From Schaedlerella arabinosiphila (GTDB taxonomy: Bacteria; Bacillota; Clostridia; Lachnospirales; Lachnospiraceae), in NCBI RefSeq assembly GCF_003885045.1, contig NZ_RHJS01000002.1, positions 6,069,302 through 6,133,301 on the forward strand: a stretch of 64,000 nucleotides of DNA, given 5' to 3'. Position numbers and translations under genes: made by a program. The notes beneath the pieces are model-generated. The model was not told the origin of the DNA, did no database searches, and worked only from the letters and a program-made list of their open reading frames with translations. Shown here one piece after another: positions 7,585 through 16,391 of the stretch; the stretch's first letter is position 1, and every line of letters begins with the position of its first letter.

Positions 7585-9138
7585 ATGACAACAAAAAGGA
7601 GAAAGCGCAGAAGACGGAGAAGCAGCCGGCAGGAGACACTGCGCGACCTGTGTTTGCTGGGATTTGTCCTGGTCTGTGCGGTTGTGCTGTATGCCGGAAG
7701 CCAGTCGGTTCTGCGCAGCTATGTAAAAAAGCACGACGACGGCAAGATTCTTTCCGGTGTTTTCGTAGGCAATACGGATGTGTCCGGGATGAACCGCAAG
7801 GAGGCACTGGAAGCGGTACAAAAAGATGTGACCGACTGCGGCGCGGTGATGGTCACATTGGAGATCTCGGAAGAAAAGGAATTTGAAGCTTCCCTGAATG
7901 AACTGGGGCTTTCATCACCCGGGCTGAAGGACGCTGTGGAAGAGGCCGTGGAGTACGGCAAGACAGGAACCATGTCCCAGTCCTACAAAATAATAAAAAA
8001 GGCCCAGAAGAAAAAATTGGAGCACCGCATTCCCCTCGAGTACAAAGTGGAGGAGCGGGCTGCCGCCAGGGTTCTTTCATCGCGCTCCCAGGCCATGCTT
8101 GATACACCGGTGAATGCCGCGATCGTGCAGGGGCCGGAAGGCATCCAGGTGACGGAACCCAAAGAGGGCGAAGTCCTGAACACAGAACAGACTATCCAGA
8201 ACCTGAACCGGTTTCTGAATGAAGGCTGGAACGGGAAGCCCGGAAACGTAAAGGCTGTCATAGAGAAAAAAGACGCACCTGTCACAGCCGAAGATCTGGC
8301 CGAACTGACGGATATTCTGGGAAGCTGCACGACCTATTACGGAGACAGCGGGGAAGGCAGGCTCAAAAACGTAGAATCCGGGGCAAACCACCTGAACGGG
8401 ATTTTTCTGCGGCCCGGGGAGGAACAGTCGGCCAATGAGGCGATGGAGCCATACACCATCGAAAACGGCTATGCTGAGGCGGATTCCTACGAGAGCAACA
8501 CGGTCGTGCAGACCATGGGAGGGGGGATCTGCCAGGTGTCCTCGACCCTTTACAATGCGCTCTTGTTCGCGGAACTGGAGATCGTGGAACGCTACCCCCA
8601 TTCCATGCTGGTGTCCTATGTGGAGGCATCCAAGGATGCGGCCATTGCGGACGACCTGCTGGATCTGGTGTTTAAAAACAATCTGGATTATCCGATTTAT
8701 ATCCAGGCTGTACTGGCGGACGGCAATCTGACCTTCAATATATATGGAAAAGAAACCCGCAGCCCGGATCGTACGCTGACATTTATCAGTGAGAGCAGGG
8801 AAAGCGAGGACACGGAAGGAAAGCGCTTTGTTGCGACGGAAAACTATATCGGGTATCTGGCGATCCAGAGTTATGCGCATCCGGAGATCACGGCGCAGCT
8901 CTGGAAGGTGGTAACGGAAAACGGCCAGGAGGTCAGCCGGGACGTGATCAACTACAGCCAGTACATGGCGGTGCCGGAAACCTACGGAGTGGGCGTCCTT
9001 TCAGACGATCTGGCCGATACGGATAAGATGAACAGCGCCATTATGACCCAGGATGAAGAGACAATTCAGAATACCATGAACGAGATTTTATACGGCCCGG
9101 CAGACTACACGGATGATACGGGAAATACACAGCAATGA
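7585..9138 (+). CDS. VanW family surface protein
   Basis: 517 residues. A very basic N-terminus (about 15 residues rich in Arg/Lys) precedes one membrane helix (LGFVLVCAVVLYAG), so the protein is anchored with its bulk outside. A peptidoglycan-binding-like region (about residues 50-220) is followed by the VanW domain (about 255-400) with NGIFLRPGEEQSANE, TMGGGICQVSSTLYNALLFA and ERYPHSM, its hallmark motifs. VanW is an accessory gene in some vancomycin-resistance clusters, but most VanW-domain proteins, like this one, have no link to resistance. No van genes are nearby. The biochemical role is unknown. Confidence 0.92.
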   Translation: MTTKRRKRRRRRSSRQETLRDLCLLGFVLVCAVVLYAGSQSVLRSYVKKHDDGKILSGVFVGNTDVSGMNRKEALEAVQKDVTDCGAVMVTLEISEEKEFEASLNELGLSSPGLKDAVEEAVEYGKTGTMSQSYKIIKKAQKKKLEHRIPLEYKVEERAAARVLSSRSQAMLDTPVNAAIVQGPEGIQVTEPKEGEVLNTEQTIQNLNRFLNEGWNGKPGNVKAVIEKKDAPVTAEDLAELTDILGSCTTYYGDSGEGRLKNVESGANHLNGIFLRPGEEQSANEAMEPYTIENGYAEADSYESNTVVQTMGGGICQVSSTLYNALLFAELEIVERYPHSMLVSYVEASKDAAIADDLLDLVFKNNLDYPIYIQAVLADGNLTFNIYGKETRSPDRTLTFISESRESEDTEGKRFVATENYIGYLAIQSYAHPEITAQLWKVVTENGQEVSRDVINYSQYMAVPETYGVGVLSDDLADTDKMNSAIMTQDEETIQNTMNEILYGPADYTDDTGNTQQ

Positions 9139-9162
9139 CAGACCATGCAGCAGGAGGAGATC

Positions 9163-10170
9163 ATGAAACCAGGAAAGCTTTCGCAGACCGTATGGAACAG
9201 ATCCGTACAAAAACAACTGAACAGGGATCAGGAACATGCATTTCTGCTGCATCCGTCCAAGGCGGAGATGTGTACGGCAATGCGCCCGGGGCCGGGCAGA
9301 CTTTCTCTGACGGCTTCTGCCTCGGTCTTCGGGCAGGCCCCTTCCCTGGGCGTTTATGCCGTTGCATCGGCAGTCAATGATCTGGCCGCCAGAGGTGCAC
9401 AGCCCATGGGAATCACGGCACAGATCACGCTTCCGGCGGAAGCGGAGGAGCCGTTTCTAAAGGAACTGCTCCGGCAGATGGAAGGATTGTGCCGCAGGCT
9501 GGACATTTCCATTGCAGGCATACAGGCGGAGGTCAGTCCGGCCGTCACCCAGGCTATGCTGCAGGTGACAGCCCTGGGTCAGGCAAAGGAGGACGGGCTT
9601 TTGCGTCTTGCGGACGCGGCGCCTGGACAGGACATTGTACTTTGCGGGTATATCGGGCTGGAAGGGATGCTGCGGATTCTGGACGAGTGCCGGGGAGAAC
9701 TGGGCAGGCGGTTTGCGCCCGGGTTTCTGCGCCAGGCGAAGGCACTGGAGGACCGGCTGATCCAACTGGAAGCCATCCGTATAGCATCCGGCTTTGCCAC
9801 TGCCATGCAGCAGGTCGGAAGCGGCGGCATCCTGGGAACCCTCTGGGAGGTGGCCGAAGCGGCTCATGTGGGACTGGCGGCAGACCTGAAAAAAATGAGT
9901 ATCCGCCAGGAGACGGTGGAAATCTGTGAATATTATCATCTGAACCCTTATCAGATGACTTCTGCGGGATGCATCCTGATGATCACGGAGCACGGGGAGC
10001 GTCTTGTGCAGGCCCTGAACAGGGGAGGCGCGCGAGCCGGTGTGCTTGGGGTCACTACTGCAGGGAATGCACGGGTGGTCACAAGCGGAGAAGAAAGAAG
10101 ATTCTTAGACCGTCCCGCACCGGACGAGCTGATGCGGTGGTGGACGAAACGTTTATCGGAGACAGGGTAA
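9163..10170 (+). CDS. AIR synthase-related (PurM/HypE-like) protein
   Basis: 335 residues starting at MKPGKLSQTVWNRS, with GGAGGAG immediately upstream. The N-terminal half has the ATP-binding fold of AIR synthase-related proteins (AVNDLAARGAQPMGI near residue 70, corresponding to the metal-binding ND motif), and the C-terminal half has the second domain (VGSGGILGTLWEVAEAA, SAGCILMI). Relatives include PurM, HypE, ThiL and SelD. None of the usual partners is adjacent, so the substrate is undetermined. It may be cotranscribed with the VanW gene 24 nt upstream. Confidence 0.85.
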   Translation: MKPGKLSQTVWNRSVQKQLNRDQEHAFLLHPSKAEMCTAMRPGPGRLSLTASASVFGQAPSLGVYAVASAVNDLAARGAQPMGITAQITLPAEAEEPFLKELLRQMEGLCRRLDISIAGIQAEVSPAVTQAMLQVTALGQAKEDGLLRLADAAPGQDIVLCGYIGLEGMLRILDECRGELGRRFAPGFLRQAKALEDRLIQLEAIRIASGFATAMQQVGSGGILGTLWEVAEAAHVGLAADLKKMSIRQETVEICEYYHLNPYQMTSAGCILMITEHGERLVQALNRGGARAGVLGVTTAGNARVVTSGEERRFLDRPAPDELMRWWTKRLSETG

Positions 10171-10261
10171 CAAAGCGGCAGAGAGAACCTAATGCCGCGG
10201 CATTTGCCATACTCCTGTTTCATACAGTAATAAATAAAATTTTAATATAGAAAGGAACACT

Positions 10262-10762
10262 ATGGAAAATCGTTTGACACTGAGAAATGAAATTTTAAAA
10301 AATATGGAAAGGAACAGCCGGATCGACTTAAAAGAGCTGTCCGTGCTGCTGGGGCTGGAGGAAGCCACAGTTGCAAATGAAGTCGCGGAGATGGAGAAGG
10401 AAAAAGTGATCTGCGGATACCATACGCTGATCGACTGGGACAAGACCGGCACGGAGAAGGTGACCGCGCTGATCGAAGTGCGTGTGACTCCCCAGAGGAA
10501 CCAGGGCTTCGACCGGATCGCGGAGCGCGTCTACAACTACCCGGAGGTACATGCGGTATACCTGATCTCCGGCGGCTACGATCTGCTGGTGACTCTGGAA
10601 GGCAAGACGCTCAAAGAGGTGTCCCGCTTCGTATCCGAAAAGCTGGCTCCCATTGATTCCGTGATCAGCACCGCAACCTATTTCATCCTGAAAAAATACA
10701 AAGACTTCGGGACGATCATGGTGCCTAAGACGGAATCCGAAAGGATGGTGGTGACTCCATAA
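10262..10762 (+). CDS. Lrp/AsnC-family transcriptional regulator
   Basis: 166 residues. An N-terminal winged HTH (NSRIDLKELSVLLGLEEATV) is followed by the RAM/AsnC ligand-binding domain (TALIEVRVTP, VHAVYLISGGYDLLVTLEG). The ribosome site is AGAAAGGAAC. The stop codon overlaps the start of the aminotransferase gene (TAATG), so the two are translationally coupled, and the regulator probably senses an amino acid handled by that enzyme. Lrp proteins often autoregulate. Confidence 0.93.
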   Translation: MENRLTLRNEILKNMERNSRIDLKELSVLLGLEEATVANEVAEMEKEKVICGYHTLIDWDKTGTEKVTALIEVRVTPQRNQGFDRIAERVYNYPEVHAVYLISGGYDLLVTLEGKTLKEVSRFVSEKLAPIDSVISTATYFILKKYKDFGTIMVPKTESERMVVTP

Positions 10763-11940
10763 TGAGAAACCCTATCGCAAAAAAAATTACGCGGGTCAGG
10801 CCGTCCGGAATCCGGAAGTTTTTCGACATCGCAAGCGAGATGGACGACGTTATTTCACTGGGAGTCGGGGAACCGGATTTTGATACGCCCTGGAGGATTC
10901 GGGAGGAAGGCATCTTTTCCCTGGAAAGAGGAAGGACTTTTTACACCTCCAATGCCGGGCTTCAGGAGCTGCGGGACGAGATCTGCCGCTACCTGGACCG
11001 GAAGATCCACGTATCCTATGACCCCAAAAAAGAGACTATGGTGACTGTAGGCGGAAGCGAGGCCATCGACGTGGCGCTGCGCTGTATGCTGGATCCGGGC
11101 GACGAGGTGATGATTCCCCAGCCCTGCTATGTATCTTATGTGCCCTGCACCATCATGGCGGACGGGGTGCCTGTCATCGTGGAACTGAAAAATGAAAATG
11201 AATTTAAACTGACGGTGGAGGACATGGAGAAGAAGGTCACCGACCGGACGAAGATCCTGGTGATGCCGTTTCCCAACAACCCCACCGGCTCTATTATGAC
11301 CAGGGAAGACCTGGAACCTGTAGCGGAATTTGTAAAAAAACACGACCTCTATGTGATTTCCGACGAGATTTATTCGGAACTGAGCTACAAGGGCGAACAT
11401 GTTTCCATCGCAAGCCTGCCGGGAATGCGGGAGAGAACGATCGTGATCAACGGGTTTTCCAAAGGCTTCGCAATGACCGGGTGGCGTCTCGGATACTGCT
11501 GCGGGCCGGAAGAGATCCTCAGCCAGATGATCAAGCTCCATCAGTTTGCCATCATGTGCGCGCCCACCAACAGCCAGTACGCGGCGGTGGAAGGGCTGCG
11601 CAGCTGTGAAGACGATGTGGAAGAGATGCGCAGGGCATACAACCAGAGGAGACGGTATTTGATGCATGAGTTTGAGCGGATGGGGCTGAAATGCTTTGAA
11701 CCGTATGGGGCGTTTTACGTGTTCCCGAGTATCAGGGAGTTTGGAATGTCTTCCGACGAATTTGCCACAAGGCTTTTGAAGGAGGAGCGGGTAGCCGTGG
11801 TGCCGGGAAGCGCGTTCGGGGAATGCGGGGAAGGCTTCTTAAGAATTTCCTATGCCTATTCCCTGGAAGACTTAAAGGCGGCCCTGGGCAGGCTGGAACA
11901 CTTCATTCAGAGGCTTCGGAAGGAGCAGGAGAGGGACTGA
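10762..11940 (+). CDS. Pyridoxal-phosphate aminotransferase, class I/II
   Basis: 392 residues, fold type I. The PLP lysine is Lys234 in NGFSKGFAMTGWRLGY. Other family motifs are GVGEPDFDTP, YTSNAGLQELRDEI, PFPNNPTGSIM and SDEIYSELSY. The C-terminal RISYAYSLEDLKAAL holds the carboxylate-binding Arg. Likely an aspartate or aromatic/branched-chain aminotransferase; the exact substrate is not readable. It overlaps the Lrp gene by one base and lies 1 nt before trmL, so all three form an operon. Confidence 0.95.
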   Translation: MRNPIAKKITRVRPSGIRKFFDIASEMDDVISLGVGEPDFDTPWRIREEGIFSLERGRTFYTSNAGLQELRDEICRYLDRKIHVSYDPKKETMVTVGGSEAIDVALRCMLDPGDEVMIPQPCYVSYVPCTIMADGVPVIVELKNENEFKLTVEDMEKKVTDRTKILVMPFPNNPTGSIMTREDLEPVAEFVKKHDLYVISDEIYSELSYKGEHVSIASLPGMRERTIVINGFSKGFAMTGWRLGYCCGPEEILSQMIKLHQFAIMCAPTNSQYAAVEGLRSCEDDVEEMRRAYNQRRRYLMHEFERMGLKCFEPYGAFYVFPSIREFGMSSDEFATRLLKEERVAVVPGSAFGECGEGFLRISYAYSLEDLKAALGRLEHFIQRLRKEQERD

Positions 11941-11941
11941 C

Positions 11942-12439
11942 ATGCTGAATATCGTATTGCTGGAACCGGAGATCCCGGCCAACACCGGGAATATTGGTAG
12001 AACATGCGTGGCAACAGGGAGCCGGCTCCACCTGATCGAACCCCTGGGTTTCCGCCTGGATGAAAAGTCGCTCCGCCGCGCGGGGATGGATTACTGGAAA
12101 GATCTGGATGTTACGACTTATATCAATTACGAGGATTTTCTGGAAAAAAATCCCGGGGCGAAGCTCTATATGGCAACCACAAAGGCAGAAAAAATGTATA
12201 CCCAGATCCGGTATGAACCGGACTGCTATATCATGTTCGGAAAAGAAAGCGCCGGGATTCCGGAGGAAATCCTGGTGCGTCACCGTGAGGACTGTGTGCG
12301 GATTCCCATGATCGGGGGAATCCGTTCCCTGAACCTGGGCAATTCCGCCGCGGTCATCCTGTACGAAGCGCTGCGGCAGAACCGGTTCTCCGGAATGGAG
12401 ACGGCGGGAAGCCTGCACCGCCTGGAGTGGGAGCCATAG
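11942..12439 (+). CDS. trmL: tRNA (cytidine/uridine-34 2'-O)-methyltransferase TrmL
   Basis: 165-residue SPOUT methyltransferase that methylates the ribose of the wobble base of tRNA-Leu from S-adenosylmethionine. Three diagnostic blocks are present: LEPEIPANTGNIGRTC at the N-terminus, MFGKESAGIPEEIL, and the knot-forming IPMIGGIRSLNLGNSAAVIL near the C-terminus. Family length is 150-165. It is the last gene of the Lrp-aminotransferase operon. Confidence 0.95.
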   Translation: MLNIVLLEPEIPANTGNIGRTCVATGSRLHLIEPLGFRLDEKSLRRAGMDYWKDLDVTTYINYEDFLEKNPGAKLYMATTKAEKMYTQIRYEPDCYIMFGKESAGIPEEILVRHREDCVRIPMIGGIRSLNLGNSAAVILYEALRQNRFSGMETAGSLHRLEWEP

Positions 12440-12531
12440 ATTTGTTGGAAATTTATGAAAAAATTGTAGACTATATCCCAAGAATTGTGGTATTATATAA
12501 AATGTGTACTTAGAAAGAAGGTGAGTCAGGT

Positions 12532-12840
12532 ATGGTCGAGAACACAATTCAGGCAATTAAAGAGACCGAAGCGAAGGCAGATGCAGTGGTCAGAGAAGCT
12601 GAGTCCAAGTACAGAGAGATTCTGGATGAGGCAGCAAAAAAAGCAGAGGCATTAAAGTCAGAACAGATTCAGAGTACTAAGCAGAAGGCTCAGTCCGATA
12701 TGGAAAAGGCAAAAGAAAAAGGTACACAGGATTTGGATTCAGCGATGTCCGAGATTCGAAAAGAGGTGGCGGCGCTCAAAGAGCTGGCCCAGCAGAAGCA
12801 CGATGCGGCGGTGAATCTTGTGGTATCGGAACTGATTTGA
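12532..12840 (+). CDS. ntpF: V-type ATPase peripheral stalk subunit G/H
   Basis: 102 residues, almost entirely a charged coiled coil rich in Ala, Lys and Glu (EAESKYREILDEAAKKAEAL). It is the size and composition of NtpF/AhaH, which pairs with subunit E in the peripheral stalk. It opens the V-ATPase operon in the same place as ntpF in Enterococcus. An AGAAGGTGAG ribosome site precedes the ATG, and a -10-like TATTAT at 12491-12496 suggests the operon promoter is just upstream. The next gene follows after 268 nt. Confidence 0.85.
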   Translation: MVENTIQAIKETEAKADAVVREAESKYREILDEAAKKAEALKSEQIQSTKQKAQSDMEKAKEKGTQDLDSAMSEIRKEVAALKELAQQKHDAAVNLVVSELI

Positions 12841-13108
12841 GACAGAGGGCGTCAATCAGGTACGGAGCAGGGATATTTTGACAAGTACACGAATGCGCAT
12901 GGTGTCATCAATTCCGGGGGGATTGGTGGCTTTCGCTTTGTTTAAACAAATTGTACTTGGAGAGACGGTCTTATGCGAAGTGCCGGACATTTCTGTCGGA
13001 TATGATCCGTGACCGCGGATGATATCAAACATGATTTTTCAAAGCAGGATCAAAGATCACCGCTTGGAAAAGTCAAAAAAATAGGAAAGAAAAAGGAGGG
13101 ATTAGATT

Positions 13109-15121
13109 ATGGCGGTATTGCAGATGCAGCGAATCAGTATCTGCGCATTGAAGAAGAACCGGAAAGCGATTCTGGAAAAGCTGCAGAGCATGGGCGTCAT
13201 GGAGGTCAGCCAATTCCTGGAGGAAGACGAAGATTTCAGGCGGATGGATACGGCGAATGCCAGAAGCAGCTTTGAAAAAGCAGCAGCCTCCGTTGACCGT
13301 GCGCTGGATATTCTTCAGATTTACGCGCCGGAGAAAAAGTCGATGCTGTCTTCCCTTGCCGGAAAGGATCTGGTCGATCAGGAGAGTTATCGGCAGATCA
13401 TCGGCGACAAGGAAAGTCTGCTCCGGACAGCGAACCAGATCCAGTCGCTGGACCGGGAGCGGGCAGAGCAGAAATCCGAGATCCTGAAGCTGGAGAACAG
13501 TATCGAGAGCCTCGCACCATGGCTTCCTCTGGAAGTCCCAATGGATTATGAGGGGACAACGCATACAGAGATGCTCCTCGGAACCATGTCGGGAGAGTGT
13601 TCTCTGGAACAGATCTATTCCGCAGTTGCCGAGAAGGCGCCGGAAGCCCAGGGCTTTGAAGCGCATATCATCTCCGCGGGACAGGAGGGAACCTATCTGA
13701 CGGTGTTCTGTCTCAGGGAGGAGGCGCGTCAGATTGAAGAAGCGCTTCGAGGCAGGGGATTTGCAAGGCCATCCCAGGTTCTGCAGCAGGTACCTGCCGC
13801 GGCAAAGTCAGAGATGGAGGCTGAGATCAGAAGGCGGGAGTCAAAGATCGACGAGATTGAGCAGCAGCTTACCGGCCTGGGAGTCAGCCGGGACAGCTTG
13901 AAGCTCCTTGCAGACTATTACCGCGTCCGCGCAGACAAGTATGAGGTGCTGGGAACACTGCCCCAGTCAGAACGTACATTTTTTATCAGCGGCTATGTTC
14001 CGGTAAAATATGCGGATAAGCTGAAAAATGCGCTGGAGAGCAGGTATGATTGTGTAGTTGACGTAGAAGAGCTGAAAGAGGATGAGGAGGCGCCGGTGCT
14101 TCTTCATAACAATTCGTTCTCTGAGAGTGCGGAAGGGATTCTGGAATCCTATGGTCTCCCGGCAAAGGGAGAGATCGACCCGACGGCGATCATGTCCGTA
14201 TTCTATGTATTTTTGTTTGGTTTGATGCTGTCCGATGCGGCTTACGGCGCGATCGTATCCATCGCATGCGGCGCAGCACTTAAAAAGTTCCCAAGGATGG
14301 GAGCGGGTATGAAAAAGTCCCTGAAGCTGTTTTTCTGGTGCGGGCTTTCCACACTGTTCTGGGGCATCATGTTCGGCGGTTACTTTGGAGATGTGGTCAA
14401 TGTCGTATCCAGGACATTCCTGGGGAACGAGGTGGAGATACCGGCCCTTTGGTTCATTCCGCTGAATGACCCGATGAAGCTTTTGATCTATTCCATGCTG
14501 TTTGGTCTGATTCACCTGTTTACAGGTCTGGGAATCAAAGGATATATGTGTATCAAGGACAACAGATACCTGGATTTCTTCTGTGATGTGGTACTCTGGT
14601 TCCTGTTCCTGATCGGACTGATCATCATGTTCCTGCCGACAGACATTTTTGCTTCTGTTGCAGGTGCGAAGATCGTATTCCCGGAATTTGTCAATCTTCT
14701 GGGCAAAGGCTTCGCGATTGCCGGAGTGGTAGGCATCCTGCTGATGTCGGGCAGGGAGAATAAAAACTTCGGACTCAGGATCGCGCTGGGAGCATATGAT
14801 TTATATAATGTCACAGGATGGCTCAGCGACGTGCTGTCCTATTCCAGACTTCTGGCTCTGGGGCTTGCAACAGGTGTTATCGCGCAGGTTGTCAACCAGA
14901 TGGGAAGTATGGGCGGCAACGGCATCTTCGGCGTGATATTATTCATCGTTGTGTTTATCGTGGGACATACGCTGAACCTGGCGATTAATCTGCTGGGCGC
15001 TTATGTTCACACAAACCGTCTGCAGTATGTAGAATTTTTCGGAAAGTTCTATGAGGGCGGCGGAAGAATGTTCAATCCATTTAAAGAAAATACAAAATAT
15101 GCAGATATTAAGGAGGACTAG
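13109..15121 (+). CDS. ntpI: V-type ATPase membrane subunit I (a subunit)
   Basis: 670 residues. The N-terminal half is a soluble stalk-contact domain with coiled coils (MAVLQMQRISICALKKNRKA). From about residue 340 there are 7-8 membrane helices, including the family signature FGLMLSDAAYGAI and the late LSDVLSYSRLLALGLATGVIA, which contains the ion-path arginine. The subunit supplies the half-channels for ion access to the K ring. AAAGGAGGGATT precedes the ATG. It lies 3 nt before ntpK. Confidence 0.95.
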   Translation: MAVLQMQRISICALKKNRKAILEKLQSMGVMEVSQFLEEDEDFRRMDTANARSSFEKAAASVDRALDILQIYAPEKKSMLSSLAGKDLVDQESYRQIIGDKESLLRTANQIQSLDRERAEQKSEILKLENSIESLAPWLPLEVPMDYEGTTHTEMLLGTMSGECSLEQIYSAVAEKAPEAQGFEAHIISAGQEGTYLTVFCLREEARQIEEALRGRGFARPSQVLQQVPAAAKSEMEAEIRRRESKIDEIEQQLTGLGVSRDSLKLLADYYRVRADKYEVLGTLPQSERTFFISGYVPVKYADKLKNALESRYDCVVDVEELKEDEEAPVLLHNNSFSESAEGILESYGLPAKGEIDPTAIMSVFYVFLFGLMLSDAAYGAIVSIACGAALKKFPRMGAGMKKSLKLFFWCGLSTLFWGIMFGGYFGDVVNVVSRTFLGNEVEIPALWFIPLNDPMKLLIYSMLFGLIHLFTGLGIKGYMCIKDNRYLDFFCDVVLWFLFLIGLIIMFLPTDIFASVAGAKIVFPEFVNLLGKGFAIAGVVGILLMSGRENKNFGLRIALGAYDLYNVTGWLSDVLSYSRLLALGLATGVIAQVVNQMGSMGGNGIFGVILFIVVFIVGHTLNLAINLLGAYVHTNRLQYVEFFGKFYEGGGRMFNPFKENTKYADIKED

Positions 15122-15124
15122 GAA

Positions 15125-15607
15125 ATGATTTTAGAAAGTTTAGGAATTGTTTATGCGCTTTTAGGTGCGGCATGTGCGGTATTTCTTGCAGGTGCGGGGT
15201 CAGCTTTGGGAGTTGGTGTAGCAGGTCAGGCAGCGTCAGGCGTTGTATCGGAAGATCCGAGCAAGTTCGCTAAGGTACTGATCATGCAGCTTCTGCCAGG
15301 TACACAGGGTATCTACGGTCTGCTGGTTGGGTTCATCACTCTGTCCAAGATCGGTATCATCGGCGGCGGCGCAGTTGAGATTTCTCCGTCTACAGGACTT
15401 CTGATCCTGGCAGCATGCCTTCCGATCGGAATCGTAGGACTGATTTCCGGAAAATCCCAAGGCAAGACAGCAGCGGCTGCAATCGGAATCGTTGCAAAGA
15501 AACCGGATCAGTTCGGTAAGGCAATGCTGTTCCCGGCCATGGTTGAGACCTATGCGATTCTGGCGCTTCTGATCTCCATTTTGGCAGTCAGCGGAATCCA
15601 GGTATAA
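15125..15607 (+). CDS. ntpK: V-type ATPase rotor ring subunit K, Na+ type
   Basis: 160 residues forming two hairpins of membrane helices (four helices), a fused duplicate of the F-type c subunit. The ion-carrying carboxylate is Glu141 in MVETYAIL. The Na+ ligands known in Enterococcus hirae NtpK (Leu61, Thr64, Gln65, Gln110, Glu139) have counterparts here: Leu57, Thr60 and Gln61 in QLLPGTQG, Gln112 in GKSQGK, and Glu141. That predicts sodium rather than proton coupling. The assignment to the family is firm; ion choice is inference from these residues. Confidence 0.95.
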   Translation: MILESLGIVYALLGAACAVFLAGAGSALGVGVAGQAASGVVSEDPSKFAKVLIMQLLPGTQGIYGLLVGFITLSKIGIIGGGAVEISPSTGLLILAACLPIGIVGLISGKSQGKTAAAAIGIVAKKPDQFGKAMLFPAMVETYAILALLISILAVSGIQV

Positions 15608-15701
15608 TTCAGCTTGATCTTCCGCAGCAGCCTGCCGGGAATGGAATTTCCCGGAAGCTGCCGAAGCGGAAAGAAAAAATGATAAGTATGAGGTGTGATA
15701 G

Positions 15702-16295
15702 ATGAGTGGATTAGACAAGATAAAAAGTCAGATCCTGGATGAAGCGAACCACTCGGCAGAAATGAAGCTGGCGGAGGCCAATGAGAAAGCGGAGCAGATG
15801 ATCAGCGAAGCGAAGGCAGAGGCGGAAGCAGAGGCTTCAAAGCTGTATGCAAAATCCAAGGAGGCGGTTGCGGTTTACGCGGATCGGGTGAAGTCATCCG
15901 GCGAGATGCAGCGTAAGCAGGCAATCCTCCAGGCAAAGCAGGAAGTGATCGCGGAGGTGCTCCAGAACGCATATGAGAAGGTGTGCGCACAGGACGATGC
16001 GGCATATTTCGGGATGATCACAAGGATGCTCGAAAAATATGCCCAGCCTGGGGACGGCATCATCTCTTTCAATGCGAAGGATCTGAAGCGTATGCCGAAG
16101 GGATTTGAAGCCGAGATGGAAAAGGCCGCTCAGAAAAAGGGCGGAAGCCTGAAGCTGTCTTCGGAAGCAAAAGAGATGGATGGCGGCTTTATCCTGGTAT
16201 ACGGCGGTGTGGAAGAGAATTGTACGATCCGGGCAATGTTTGACGCAAAGAGAGATTATTTGTCCGATAAAGTTCATGAGGTGTTATTTATATAG
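15702..16295 (+). CDS. ntpE: V-type ATPase peripheral stalk subunit E
   Basis: 197 residues: a long N-terminal helix of Ala/Glu/Lys heptads (AEMKLAEANEKAEQMISEAK) and a C-terminal globular domain that contacts the catalytic head (GGFILVYGGVEENCTI). It pairs with subunit G/H in the peripheral stalk. The ATG follows GAGGTGTGATAG. The operon position after ntpK matches Enterococcus. Two hairpins separate it from ntpC. Confidence 0.92.
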   Translation: MSGLDKIKSQILDEANHSAEMKLAEANEKAEQMISEAKAEAEAEASKLYAKSKEAVAVYADRVKSSGEMQRKQAILQAKQEVIAEVLQNAYEKVCAQDDAAYFGMITRMLEKYAQPGDGIISFNAKDLKRMPKGFEAEMEKAAQKKGGSLKLSSEAKEMDGGFILVYGGVEENCTIRAMFDAKRDYLSDKVHEVLFI

Positions 16296-16296
16296 A

Positions 16297-16373
16297 ATAT
16301 AGCTATGCGGGGATTACGCATAGCTGTATACCATAGTATACGAAAAAGTCTGCCGAAGGCAGGTTTTTCGTAT
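16297..16373 (+). other. Two intra-operon hairpins between ntpE and ntpC
   Basis: Hairpin 1 (about 16299-16329) pairs ATAGCTATGCG with CGCATAGCTGTAT. Hairpin 2 (16339-16373) pairs TACGAAAAA..CTGCC with GGCAG..TTTTTCGTA around a GAA loop and looks like a terminator with a short T run. They may attenuate transcription or protect a processed mRNA end, setting the ratio of upstream to downstream subunits. Confidence 0.6.
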
Positions 16374-16391
16374 GACACAGGAGGGAATATT

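Noticed and set aside
7585..9138. Vancomycin resistance gene because of the VanW domain
   Set aside because: VanW proteins are common without resistance, and no vanHAX-type ligase or dehydrogenase genes are present.
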